In this document: piece after piece, positions 1 to 11,575 of the stretch
Layout: each line of letters starts with the position of its first letter
Numbering within the stretch: position 1 is the stretch's first letter
Source: Auanema rhodensis
Taxonomy: Eukaryota > Nematoda > Chromadorea > Rhabditida > Rhabditidae
Length of the DNA stretch: 64,000 nucleotides
Assembly (NCBI GenBank): GCA_964057225.1
Contig: OZ059899.1
Location: 17,182,501-17,246,500 of the forward strand
Direction of reading: 5' to 3'
The notes under the pieces: model-generated
Database searches by the model: none
Told to the model about the DNA's origin: nothing
What the model saw: the letters and a program-made list of their open reading frames with translations, nothing else
Translations under genes and position numbers: made by a program

Positions 1-26
1 ACTTATATCAGTTGATATCTCGGTGC

Positions 27-77
27 ATTTTTAAGCTAGCGCAAATCTGATAACACAGATCGACGCAGCTTAAAAAT
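27..77. other. Inverted repeat 1: 11-bp arms with inner stem
   Basis: ATTTTTAAGCT at 27-37 is the exact reverse complement of AGCTTAAAAAT at 67-77. Inside the 29-base loop, GCG (39-41) can pair with CGC (64-66), and ATCTG (45-49) with CAGAT (56-60), leaving a 6-base apical loop. It recurs once per monomer. Two common variants weaken the outer arm: C69 to T, which leaves a G-T pair, and A73 to C, a mismatch. The element could be a cruciform, a transcript hairpin or a dyad protein site; the sequence cannot decide. Confidence 0.85.
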
Positions 78-160
78 CCGCATCGAATGCACTATACAAC
101 ATTGAGAAACGCTTAATACAAAAATTAGTTATGATCGTTTGAAAAATGATGCATTAGTGT

Positions 161-188
161 ATGTTGAGTTTCCATGTACACTCAACAT
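161..188. other. Inverted repeat 2: 9-bp arms, 10-nt loop
   Basis: ATGTTGAGT at 161-169 is the exact reverse complement of ACTCAACAT at 180-188, with a 10-base loop. It lies in the most conserved part of the monomer (about 151-201). The only arm change noticed is a T-to-G in the left arm of three monomers (units containing 44374, 56658 and 61923), which breaks one pair. No matching change is seen in the right arm of those monomers. Confidence 0.85.
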
Positions 189-195
189 TGCTTCC

Positions 196-274
196 AAAAA
201 CATTTTTACAAAAATTTTTCCGAAAAATTTCAAAATAATTTCGCAAAAAGTAGATGTTTTTAGATTCCTTTTTT
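196..274. other. A/T-tract-rich segment with a near-palindrome
   Basis: Between 196 and 274 there is a series of 5-6 base A or T runs, at about 196-200, 203-207, 210-214, 215-219, 223-227, 245-249, 257-261 and 269-274. At 212-230, AAATTTTTC and GAAAAATTT form 9-bp inverted arms around a single C. Several of the later tracts are spaced roughly one helical turn or slightly more apart, so intrinsic curvature is plausible but not shown. This segment carries most type-defining substitutions, including the 2-bp deletion of D monomers and the GAATATTTTAG variant of B monomers. Confidence 0.7.
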
Positions 275-338
275 CAAGGCAAAGACGATGGACAATGTTA
301 TTCAACGAAAAAATTAATTCTGCAGGGTGAAAATCGAG

Positions 339-360
339 GATATAAGTGTGAACTTATATC
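339..360. other. Inverted repeat 3 across the monomer junction: 9-bp arms, 4-nt loop
   Basis: GATATAAGT (339-347) is the exact reverse complement of ACTTATATC (352-360), with GTGA between them, so the last bases of each monomer pair with the first bases of the next. It occurs at nearly every junction. Variants include a changed loop region with 8-bp arms kept (for example about 43496-43517), an arm G-to-A near 14024, 16830 and 18936, and T-to-A near 59661 and 62469. The element exists only because units are joined head to tail. Confidence 0.85.
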
Positions 361-700
361 AGTTGATATCTCGGTGAATTTTTAAGCTAGCGCAAATCTG
401 ATAACACAGATCGACGCAGCTTAAAAATCCGCATCGAATGCACTATACAACATTGAGAAACGCTTAATACAAAAATTAGTTATGATCGTTTGAAAAAAGA
501 CGCATTAGTGTATGTTGAGTTTCCATGTACACTCAACATTGCTTCCAAAAACATTTTTACAAAAATTTTTCCGAAAAATTTCAAAATAATTTCGCAAAAA
601 GTAGATGTTTTTAGATTTTTTTTCAAGGCAAAGACGATGGACAATGTTATTCAACGAAAAAATTAATTCTCCAGGGTGAAAATCGAGGATATAAGTGTGA
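352..700 (+). repeat. D-type 349-bp monomer (first of seven)
   Basis: D monomers have AGA followed by eight T, where other monomers have AGATTCC and six T, so they are 2 bp shorter (349 bp). They also end with CTCCAG rather than CTGCAG. The seven copies start at 352, 3509, 6666, 8419, 12629, 14031 and 18943. The identical deletion and linked CTCCAG imply a single origin followed by spread. The deletion is not a multiple of three, so it shifts the small open frame. None was found beyond 19291. Confidence 0.9.
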
Positions 701-3508
701 ACTTATATCAGTTGATATCTCGGTGAATTTTTAAGCTAGCGCAAATCTGATAACACAGATCGACGCAGCTTAAAAATCCGCATCGAATGCACTATACAAC
801 ATTGAGAAACGCTTAATACAAAAATTAGTTATGATCGTTTGAAAAAAGACGCATTAGTGTATGTTGAGTTTCCATGTACACTCAACATTGCTTCCAAAAA
901 CATTTTGACAAAAATTTTTTCGAAAATTTTCAAAATAATTTCGCAAAAAGTAAATGTTTTTAGATTCCTTTTTTCAAGGCAAAGACGATGGACAATGTTA
1001 TTCAACGAAAAAATTAATTCTGCAGGGTGAAAATGGAGGATATAAGTGTGAACTTATATCAGTTGATATCTCGGTGAATTTTTAAGCTAGCGCAAATCTG
1101 ATAACACAGATCGACGCAGCTTAAAAATCCGCATCGAATGCACTATACAACATTGAGAAACGCTTAATACAAAAATTAGTTATGATCGTTTGAAAAAAGA
1201 CGCATTAGTGTATGTTGAGTTTCCATGTACACTCAACATTGCTTCCAAAAACATTTTGACAAAAATTTTTTCGAAAAATTTCAGAATATTTTAGCAAAAA
1301 ATAGTTGTTTTTAGATTCCTTTTTTCAACGCAAAGACGATGGACAATGTTATTCAACGAAAAAATTAATTCTGCAGGGTGAAAATCGAGGATATAAGTGT
1401 GAACTTATATCAGTTGATATCTCGGTGAATTTTTAAGCTAGCGCAAATCTGATAACACAGATCGACGCAGCTTAAAAATCCGCATCGAATGCACTATACA
1501 ACATTGAGAAACGCTTAATACAAAAATTAGTTATGATCGTTTGAAAAAAGACGCATTAGTGTATGTTGAGTTTCCATGTACACTCAACATTGCTTCCAAA
1601 AACATTTTTACAAAAATTTTTCCGAAAAATTTCAAAATAATTTCGCAAAAAGTAGATGTTTTTAGATTCCTTTTTTCAAGGCAAAGACGATGGACAATGT
1701 TATTCAACGAAAAAATTAATTCTGCAGGGTGAAAATCGAGGATATAAGTGTGAACTTATATCAGTTGATATCTCGGTGCATTTTTAAGCTAGCGCAAATC
1801 TGATAACACAGATCGACGCAGCTTAAAAATCCGCATCGAATGCACTATACAACATTGAGAAACGCTTAATACAAAAATTAGTTATGATCGTTTGAAAAAT
1901 GATGCATTAGTGTATGTTGAGTTTCCATGTACACTCAACATTGCTTCCAAAAACATTTTTACAAAAATTTTTCCGAAAAATTTCAAAATAATTTCGCAAA
2001 AAGTAGATGTTTTTAGATTCCTTTTTTCAAGGCAAAGACGATGGACAATGTTATTCAACGAAAAAATTAATTCTGCAGGGTGAAAATCGAGGATATAAGT
2101 GTGAACTTATATCAGTTGATATCTCGGTGAATTTTTAAGCTAGCGCAAATCTGATAACACAGATCGACGCAGCTTAAAAATCCGCATCGAATGCACTATA
2201 CAACATTGAGAAACGCTAAATACAAAAATTAGTTATGATCGTTTGAAAAAAGACGCATTAGTGTATGTTGAGTTTCCATGTACACTCAACATTGCTTCCA
2301 AAAACATTTTGACAAAAATTTTTTCGAAAAATTTCAGAATATTTTAGCAAAAAATAGTTGTTTTTAGATTCCTTTTTTTAAGGCAAAGACGATGGACAAT
2401 GTTATTCAACGAAAAAATTAATTCTGCAGGGTGAAAATCGAGGATATAAGTGTGAACTTATATCAGTTGATATCTCGGTGAATTTTTAAGCTAGCGCAAA
2501 TCTGATAACACAGATCGACGCAGCTTAAAAATCCGCATCGAATGCCTTATACAACATTGAGAAACGCTTAATACAAAAATTAGTTATGATCGTTTGAAAA
2601 AAGACGCATTAGTGTATGTTGAGTTTCCATGTACACTCAACATTGCTTCCAAAAACATTTTTACAAAAATTTTTCCGAAAAATTTCAAAATAATTTCGCA
2701 AAAAGTAGATGTTTTTAGATTCCTTTTTTCAAGGCAAAGACGATGGACATTGTTATTCAACGAAAAAATTAATTCTGCAGGGTGAAAATCGAGGATATAA
2801 GTGTGAACTTATATCAGTTGATATCTCGGTGAATTTTTAAGCTAGCGCAAATCTGATAACACAGATCGACGCAGCTTAAAAATCCGCATCGAATGCCTTA
2901 TACAACATTGAGAAACGCTTAATACAAAAATTAGTTATGATCGTTTGAAAAAAGACGCATTAGTGTATGTTGAGTTTCCATGTACACTCAACATTGCTTC
3001 CAAAAACATTTTGACAAAAATTTTTTCGAAAATTTTCAAAATAATTTCGCAAAAAGTAAATGTTTTTAGATTCCTTTTTTCAAGGCAAAGACGATGGACA
3101 ATGTTATTCAACGAAAAAATTAATTCTGCAGGGTGAAAATCGAGGATATAAGTGTGAACTTATATCAGTTGATATCTCGGTGAATTTTTAAGCTAGCGCA
3201 AATCTGATAACACAGATCGACGCAGCTTAAAAATCCGCATCGAATGCACTATACAACATTGAGAAACGCTTAATACAAAAATTAGTTATGATCGTTTGAA
3301 AAAAGACGCATTAGTGTATGTTGAGTTTCCATGTACACTCAACATTGCTTCCAAAAACATTTTGACAAAAATTTTTTCGAAAAATTTCAGAATATTTTAG
3401 CAAAAAATAGTTGTTTTTAGATTCCTTTTTTCAACGCAAAGACGATGGACAATGTTATTCAACGAAAAAATTAATTCTGCAGGGTGAAAATCGAGGATAT
3501 AAGTGTGA

Positions 3509-4559
3509 ACTTATATCAGTTGATATCTCGGTGAATTTTTAAGCTAGCGCAAATCTGATAACACAGATCGACGCAGCTTAAAAATCCGCATCGAATGCAC
3601 TATACAACATTGAGAAACGCTTAATACAAAAATTAGTTATGATCGTTTGAAAAAAGACGCATTAGTGTATGTTGAGTTTCCATGTACACTCAACATTGCT
3701 TCCAAAAACATTTTTACAAAAATTTTTCCGAAAAATTTCAAAATAATTTCGTAAAAAGTAGATGTTTTTAGATTTTTTTTCAAGGCAAAGACGATGGACA
3801 ATGTTATTCAACGAAAAAATTAATTCTCCAGGGTGAAAATCGAGGATATAAGTGTGAACTTATATCAGTTGATATCTCGGTGAATTTTTAAGCTAGCGCA
3901 AATCTGATAACACAGATCGACGCAGCTTAAAAATCCGCATCGAATGCACTATACAACATTGAGAAACGCTTAATACAAAAATTAGTTATGATCGTTTGAA
4001 AAATGATGCATTAGTGTATGTTGAGTTTCCATGTACACTCAACATTGCTTCCAAAAACATTTTTACAAAAATTTTTCCGAAAAATTTCAAAATAATTTCG
4101 CAAAAAGTAGATGTTTTTAGATTCCTTTTTTCAAGGCAAAGACGATGGACATTGTTATTCAACGAAAAAATTAATTCTGCAGGGTGAAAATCGAGGATAT
4201 AAGTGTGAACTTATATCAGTTGATATCTCGGTGAATTTTTAAGCTAACGCAAATCTGATAACACAGATCGACGCAGCTTAAAAATCCGCATCGAATGCAC
4301 TATACAACATTGAGAAACGCTTAATACAAAAATTAGTTATGATCGTTTGAAAAAAGACGCATTAGTGTATGTTGAGTTTCCATGTACACTCAACATTGCT
4401 TCCAAAAACATTTTGACAAAAATTTTTTCAAAAATTTTCAAAATAATTTCGCGAAAAGTAAATGTTTTTAGATTCCTTTTTTCAAGGCAAAGACGATGGA
4501 CAATGTTATTCAACGAAAAAATTAATTCTGCAGGGTGAAAATCGAGGATATAAGTGTGA
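3509..4559 (+). repeat. D-E-A three-monomer core (1051 bp; five copies)
   Basis: D is followed by an E monomer (AATGATGC start, GTAGATG, ACATTG) and then an A monomer (TTTTGAC, TTTTTTC and AATTTTC, GTAAATG). The order occurs at 3509-4559, 6666-7716, 8419-9469, 14031-15081 and 18943-19993, that is after five of the seven D monomers. The exceptions are D at 352, followed directly by A, and D at 12629, followed by a CGAAATAAT monomer. This core is the steadiest part of the block I higher-order unit. Confidence 0.8.
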
Positions 4560-6665
4560 ACTTATATCAGTTGATATCTCGGTGAATTTTTAAGCTAGCG
4601 CAAATCTGATAACACAGATCGACGCAGCTTAAAAATCCGCATCGAATGCACTATACAACATTGAGAAACGCTTAATACAAAAATTAGTTATGATCGTTTG
4701 AAAAAAGACGCATTAGTGTATGTTGAGTTTCCATGTACACTCAACATTGCTTCCAAAAACATTTTGACAAAAATTTTTTCGAAAAATTTCAGAATATTTT
4801 AGCAAAAAATAGTTGTTTTTAGATTCCTTTTTTCAACGCAAAGACGATGGACAATGTTATTCAACGAAAAAATTAATTCTGCAGGGTGAAAATCGAGGAT
4901 ATAAGTGTGAACTTATATCAGTTGATATCTCGGTGAATTTTTAAGCTAGCGCAAATCTGATAACACAGATCGACGCAGCTTAAAAATCCGCATCGAATGC
5001 ACTATACAACATTGAGAAACGCTTAATACAAAAATTAGTTATGATCGTTTAAAAAATGATGCATTAGTGTATGTTGAGTTTCCATGTACACTCAACATTG
5101 CTTCCAAAAACATTTTTACAAAAATTTTTCCGAAAAATTTCAAAATAATTTCGCAAAAAGTAGATGTTTTTAAATTCCTTTTTTCAAGGCAAAGACGATG
5201 GACAATGTTATTCAACGAAAAAATTAATTCTGCAGGGTGAAAATCGAGGATATAAGTGTGAACTTATATCAGTTGATATCTCGGTGAATTTTTAAGCTAG
5301 CGCAAATCTGATAACACAGATCGACGCAGCTTAAAAATCCGCATCGAATGCACTATACAACATTGAGAAACGCTTAATACAAAAATTAGTTATGATCGTT
5401 TGAAAAAAGACGCATTAGTGTATGTTGAGTTTCCATGTACACTCAACATTGCTTCCAAAAACATTTTGACAAAAATTTTTTCGAAAAATTTCAGAATATT
5501 TTAGCAAAAAATAGTTGTTTTTAGATTCCTTTTTTCAAGGCAAAGACGATGGACAATGTTATTCAACGAAAAAATTAATTCTGCAGGGTGAAAATCGAGG
5601 ATATAAGTGTGAACTTATATCAGTTGATATCTCGGTGAATTTTTAAGCTAACGCAAATCTGATAACACAGATCGACGCAGCTTAAAAATCCGCATCGAAT
5701 GCACTATACAACATTGAGAAACGCTTAATACAAAAATTAGTTATGATCGTTTGAAAAAAGACGCATTAGTGTATGTTGAGTTTCCATGTACACTCAACAT
5801 TGCTTCCAAAAACATTTTGACAAAAATTTTTTCAAAAATTTTCAAAATAATTTCGCGAAAAGTAAATGTTTTTAGATTCCTTTTTTCAAGGCAAAGACGA
5901 TGGACAATGTTATTCAACGAAAAAATTAATTCTGCAGGGTGAAAATCGAGGATATAAGTGTGAACTTATATCAGTTGATATCTCGGTGAATTTTTAAGCT
6001 AGCGCAAATCTGATAACACAGATCGACGCAGCTTAAAAATCCGCATCGAATGCACTATACAACATTGAGAAACGCTTAATACAAAAATTAGTTATGATCG
6101 TTTAAAAAATGATGCATTAGTGTATGTTGAGTTTCCATGTACACTCAACATTGCTTCCAAAAACATTTTTACAAAAATTTTTCCGAAAAATTTCAAAATA
6201 ATTTCGCAAAAAGTAGATGTTTTTAAATTCCTTTTTTCAAGGCAAAGACGATGGACAATGTTATTCAACGAAAAAATTAATTCTGCAGGGTGAAAATCGA
6301 GGATATAAGTGTGAACTTATATCAGTTGATATCTCGGTGAATTTTTAAGCTAGCGCAAATCTGATAACACAGATCGACGCAGCTTAAAAATCCGCATCGA
6401 ATGCACTATACAACATTGAGAAACGCTTAATACAAAAATTAGTTATGATCGTTTGAAAAAAGACGCATTAGTGTATGTTGAGTTTCCATGTACACTCAAC
6501 ATTGCTTCCAAAAACATTTTGACAAAAATTTTTTCGAAAAATTTCAGAATATTTTAGCAAAAAATAGTTGTTTTTAGATTCCTTTTTTCAAGGCAAAGAC
6601 GATGGACAATGTTATTCAACGAAAAAATTAATTCTGCAGGGTGAAAATCGAGGATATAAGTGTGA
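4209..6665 (+). repeat. Local duplication A-B-C-B' / A-C-B'
   Basis: The four monomers 4209-5612 (1404 bp) are followed by a second copy, 5613-6665, lacking the first B monomer (1053 bp). Rare private variants tie the copies together: GCTAACGC near 4245 and 5649, CGCGAAAAG near 4451 and 5855, and the C monomers at 4911 and 5964, which share TTTAAAAAATG and TTTTTAAATTCC. The second copy looks like a tandem duplication that lost one monomer by unequal exchange. Confidence 0.8.
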
Positions 6666-7716
6666 ACTTATATCAGTTGATATCTCGGTGAATTTTTAAG
6701 CTAGCGCAAATCTGATAACACAGATCGACGCAGCTTAAAAATCCGCATCGAATGCACTATACAACATTGAGAAACGCTTAATACAAAAATTAGTTATGAT
6801 CGTTTGAAAAAAGACGCATTAGTGTATGTTGAGTTTCCATGTACACTCAACATTGCTTCCAAAAACATTTTTACAAAAATTTTTCCGAAAAATTTCAAAA
6901 TAATTTCGCAAAAAGTAGATGTTTTTAGATTTTTTTTCAAGGCAAAGACGATGGACAATGTTATTCAACGAAAAAATTAATTCTCCAGGGTGAAAATCGA
7001 GGATATAAGTGTGAACTTATATCAGTTGATATCTCGGTGAATTTTTAAGCTAGCGCAAATCTGATAACACAGATCGACGCAGCTTAAAAATCCGCATCGA
7101 ATGCACTATACAACATTGAGAAACGCTTAATACAAAAATTAGTTATGATCGTTTGAAAAATGATGCATTAGTGTATGTTGAGTTTCCATGTACACTCAAC
7201 ATTGCTTCCAAAAACATTTTTACAAAAATTTTTCCGAAAAATTTCAAAATAATTTCGCAAAAAGTAGATGTTTTTAGATTCCTTTTTTCAAGGCAAAGAC
7301 GATGGACATTGTTATTCAACGAAAAAATTAATTCTGCAGGGTGAAAATCGAGGATATAAGTGTGAACTTATATCAGTTGATATCTCGGTGAATTTTTAAG
7401 CTAGCTCAAATCTGATAACACAGATCGACGCAGCTTAAAAATCCGCATCGAATGCACTATACAACATTGAGAAACGCTTAATACAAAAATTAGTTATGAT
7501 CGTTTGAAAAAAGACGCATTAGTGTATGTTGAGTTTCCATGTACACTCAACATTGCTTCCAAAAACATTTTGACAAAAATTTTTTCGAAAATTTTCAAAA
7601 TAATTTCGCAAAAAGTAAATGTTTTTAGATTCCTTTTTTCAAGGCAAAGACGATGGACAATGTTATTCAACGAAAAAATTAATTCTGCAGGGTGAAAATC
7701 GAGGATATAAGTGTGA

Positions 7717-10700
7717 ACTTATATCAGTTGATATCTCGGTGCATTTTTAAGCTAGCGCAAATCTGATAACACAGATCGACGCAGCTTAAAAATCCGCATC
7801 GAATGCACTATACAACATTGAGAAACGCTTAATACAAAAATTAGTTATGATCGTTTGAAAAATGATGCATTAGTGTATGTTGAGTTTCCATGTACACTCA
7901 ACATTGCTTCCAAAAACATTTTTACAAAAATTTTTCCGAAAAATTTCAAAATAATTTCGCAAAAAGGAGATGTTTTTAGATTCCTTTTTTCAAGGCAAAG
8001 ACGATGGACAATGTTATTCAACGAAAAAATTAATTCTCCAGGGTGAAAATCGAGGATATAAGTGTGAACTTATATCAGTTGATATCTCGGTGCATTTTTA
8101 AGCTAGCGCAAATCTGATAACACAGATCGACGCAGCTTAAAAATCCGCATCGAATGCACTATACAACATTGAGAAACGCTTAATACAAAAATTAGTTATG
8201 ATCGTTTGAAAAATGATGCATTAGTGTATGTTGAGTTTCCATGTACACTCAACATTGCTTCCAAAAACATTTTTACAAAAATTTTTCCGAAAAATTTCGA
8301 AACAATTTTGCAAAAAGTAGATGTTTTTAGATTCCTTTTTTCAAGGCAAAGACGATGGACATTGTTATTCAACGAAAAAATTAATTCTGCAGGGTGAAAA
8401 TCGAGGATATAAGTGTGAACTTATATCAGTTGATATCTCGGTGAATTTTTAAGCTAGCGCAAATCTGATAACACAGATCGACGCAGCTTAAAAATCCGCA
8501 TCGAATGCACTATACAACATTGAGAAACGCTTAATACAAAAATTAGTTATGATCGTTTGAAAAAAGACGCATTAGTGTATGTTGAGTTTCCATGTACACT
8601 CAACATTGCTTCCAAAAACATTTTTACAAAAATTTTTCCGAAAAATTTCAAAATAATTTCGCAAAAAGTAGATGTTTTTAGATTTTTTTTCAAGGCAAAG
8701 ACGATGGACAATGTTATTCAACGAAAAAATTAATTCTCCAGGGTGAAAATCGAGGATATAAGTGTGAACTTATATCAGTTGATATCTCGGTGAATTTTTA
8801 AGCTAGCGCAAATCTGATAACACAGATCGACGCAGCTTAAAAATCCGCATCGAATGCACTATACAACATTGAGAAACGCTTAATACAAAAATTAGTTATG
8901 ATCGTTTGAAAAATGATGCATTAGTGTATGTTGAGTTTCCATGTACACTCAACATTGCTTCCAAAAACATTTTTACAAAAATTTTTCCGAAAAATTTCAA
9001 AATAATTTCGCAAAAAGTAGATGTTTTTAGATTCCTTTTTTCAAGGCAAAGACGATGGACATTGTTATTCAACGGAAAAATTAATTCTGCAGGGTGAAAA
9101 TCGAGGATATAAGTGTGAACTTATATCAGTTGATATCTCGGTGAATTTTTAAGCTAGCGCAAATCTGATAACACAGATCGACGCAGCTTAAAAATCCGCA
9201 TCGAATGCACTATACAACATTGAGAAACGCTTAATACAAAAATTAGTTATGATCGTTTGAAAAAAGACGCATTAGTGTATGTTGAGTTTCCATGTACACT
9301 CAACATTGCTTCCAAAAACATTTTGACAAAAATTTTTTCGAAAATTTTCAAAATAATTTCGCAAAAAGTAAATGTTTTTAGATTCCTTTTTTCAAGGCAA
9401 AGACGATGGACAATGTTATTCAACGAAAAAATTAATTCTGCAGGGTGAAAATCGAGGATATAAGTGTGAACTTATATCAGTTGATATCTCGGTGAATTTT
9501 TAAGCTAGCGCAAATCTGATAACACAGATCGACGCAGCTTAAAAATCCGCATCGAATGCACTAAACAACATTGAGAAACGCTTAATACAAAAATTAGTTA
9601 TGATCGTTTGAAAAAAGACGCATTAGTGTATGTTGAGTTTCCATGTACACTCAACATTGCTTCCAAAAACATTTTGACAAAAATTTTTTCGAAAAATTTC
9701 AGAATATTTTAGCAAAAAATAGTTGTTTTTAGATTCCTTTTTTCAACGCAAAGACGATGGACAATGTTATTCAACGAAAAAATTAATTCTGCAGGGTGAA
9801 AATCGAGGATATAAGTGTGAACTTATATCAGTTGATATCTCGGTGAATTTTTAAGCTAGCGCAAATCTGATAACACAGATCGACGCAGCTTAAAAATCCG
9901 CATCGAATGCACTATACAACATTGAGAAACGCTTAATACAAAAATTAGTTATGATCGTTTGAAAAAAGACGCATTAGTGTATGTTGAGTTTCCATGTACA
10001 CTCAACATTGCTTCCAAAAACATTTTGACAAAAATTTTTTCGAAAAATTTCAGAATATTTTAGCAAAAAATAGTTGTTTTTAGATTCCTTTTTTCAACGC
10101 AAAGACGATGGACAATGTTATTCAACGAAAAAATTAATTCTGCAGGGTGAAAATCGAGGATATAAGTGTGAACTTATATCAGTTGATATCTCGGTGAATT
10201 TTTAAGCTAGCGCAAATCTGATAACACAGATCGACGCAGCTTAAAAATCCGCATCGAATGCACTAAACAACATTGAGAAACGCTTAATACAAAAATTAGT
10301 TATGATCGTTTGAAAAAAGACGCATTAGTGTATGTTGAGTTTCCATGTACACTCAACATTGCTTCCAAAAACATTTTGACAAAAATTTTTTCGAAAAATT
10401 TCAGAATATTTTAGCAAAAAATAGTTGTTTTTAGATTCCTTTTTTCAACGCAAAGACGATGGACAATGTTATTCAACGAAAAAATTAATTCTGCAGGGTG
10501 AAAATCGAGGATATAAGTGTGAACTTATATCAGTTGATATCTCGGTGAATTTTTAAGCTAGCGCAAATCTGATAACACAGATCGACGCAGCTTAAAAATC
10601 CGCATCGAATGCACTATACAACATTGAGAAACGCTTAATACAAAAATTAGTTATGATCGTTTGAAAAAAGACGCATTAGTGTATGTTGAGTTTCCATGTA

Positions 10701-10873
10701 CACTCAACATTGCTTCCAAAAACATTTTTACAAAAATTTTTCCGAAAAATTTCAAAATAATTTCGCAAAAAGTAGATGTTTTTAGATTCCTTTTTTCAAG
10801 GCAAAGACGATGGACAATGTTATTCAACGAAAAAATTAATTCTGCAGGGTGAAAATCGAGGATATAAGTGTGA
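7717..10873 (+). repeat. Higher-order cycle 1 of block I (9 monomers, 3157 bp)
   Basis: The order is a CTCCAG-ending monomer with the private change AAAAAGGAGATG, a CGAAACAAT monomer, D, E, A, three B monomers in a row and a GACGC/CTGCAG monomer. Compared with the ideal cycle, the CGAAATAAT and GTGAATG monomers are missing and the B monomer after A is tripled. The next cycle begins at 10874 with another CTCCAG-ending monomer. Confidence 0.65.
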
Positions 10874-11575
10874 ACTTATATCAGTTGATATCTCGGTGCA
10901 TTTTTAAGCTAGCGCAAATCTGATAACACAGATCGACGCAGCTTAAAAATCCGCATCGAATGCACTATACAACATTGAGAAACGCTTAATACAAAAATTA
11001 GTTATGATCGTTTGAAAAATGATGCATTAGTGTATGTTGAGTTTCCATGTACACTCAACATTGCTTCCAAAAACATTTTTACAAACATTTTTCCGAAAAA
11101 TTTCAAAATAATTTCGCAAAAAGTAGATGTTTTTAGATTCCTTTTTTCAAGGCAAAGACGATGGACAATGTTATTCAACGAAAAAATTAATTCTCCAGGG
11201 TGAAAATCGAGGATATAAGTGTGAACTTATATCAGTTGATATCTCGGTGCATTTTTAAGCTAGCGCAAATCTGATAACACAGATCGACGCAGCTTAAAAA
11301 TCCGCATCGAATGCACTATACAACATTGAGAAACGCTTAATACAAAAATTAGTTATGATCGTTTGAAAAAAGATGCATTAGTGTATGTTGAGTTTCCATG
11401 TACACTCAACATTGCTTCCAAAAACATTTTTACAAAAATTTTTCCGAAAAATTTCGAAACAATTTCGCAAAAAGTAGATGTTTTTAGATTCCTTTTTTCA
11501 AGGCAAAGACGATGGACATTGTTATTCAACGAAAAAATTAATTCTGCAGGGTGAAAATCGAGGATATAAGTGTGA

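Larger units (their letters stand above)
1..351 (+). repeat. Reference monomer (unit 1)
   Basis: This first complete monomer is used here as the coordinate reference. By hand count it has 112 G+C of 351 (about 32% GC) and 13 CpG dinucleotides. Positions 1-130 form a left half carrying diagnostic sites at 26 (C or A), 69 (C or T), 73 (A or C), 91-92 (AC or CT) and 98 (A or T). Positions 145-325 form a right half carrying the sites that separate most monomer types. The block at about 151-201 between them is almost invariant across the array. I found no obvious internal duplication that would make the unit a fused dimer of about 175 bp. The unit length is near two nucleosome repeats, which is common for satellites but not proof of phasing. 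Confidence 0.95.

Noticed and set aside
27-77. Rho-independent terminator or riboswitch-like bacterial element.
   Set aside because: The stem recurs in every satellite unit without any gene next to it, and the context is eukaryotic.
139-330. 63-codon open reading frame repeated once per monomer (about 146 of 182 monomers), TTG start, beginning MKNDALVYVEFP or MKKDALVYVEFP.
   Set aside because: There is no in-frame ATG near the start: the ATG just upstream is followed by TGA after two codons. The frame is broken by stops in B, C and GTAAAG monomers, by 2-bp deletions in D monomers and by loss of the TTG near 31715. Type differences are largely amino-acid changing (P/S, N/I, E/K, D/N). No family resemblance is recognised. 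It is a by-product of repeating one sequence.
1-351. CENP-B box-like motif.
   Set aside because: TTCG and CGAA strings occur, but none has the spacing of the TTCGNNNNANNCGGG core on either strand of the monomer.
1-351. tRNA-derived or other RNA polymerase III repeat.
   Set aside because: No GGTTCGAATCC-like B box or matching A box was seen on either strand, and there is no tRNA-like fold or 3' poly(A)/target-site duplication. The units are joined head to tail, not dispersed.
1-351. Internal dimer of two units of about 175 bp.
   Set aside because: Comparing the two halves by eye gave only short AT-rich matches with no steady offset.
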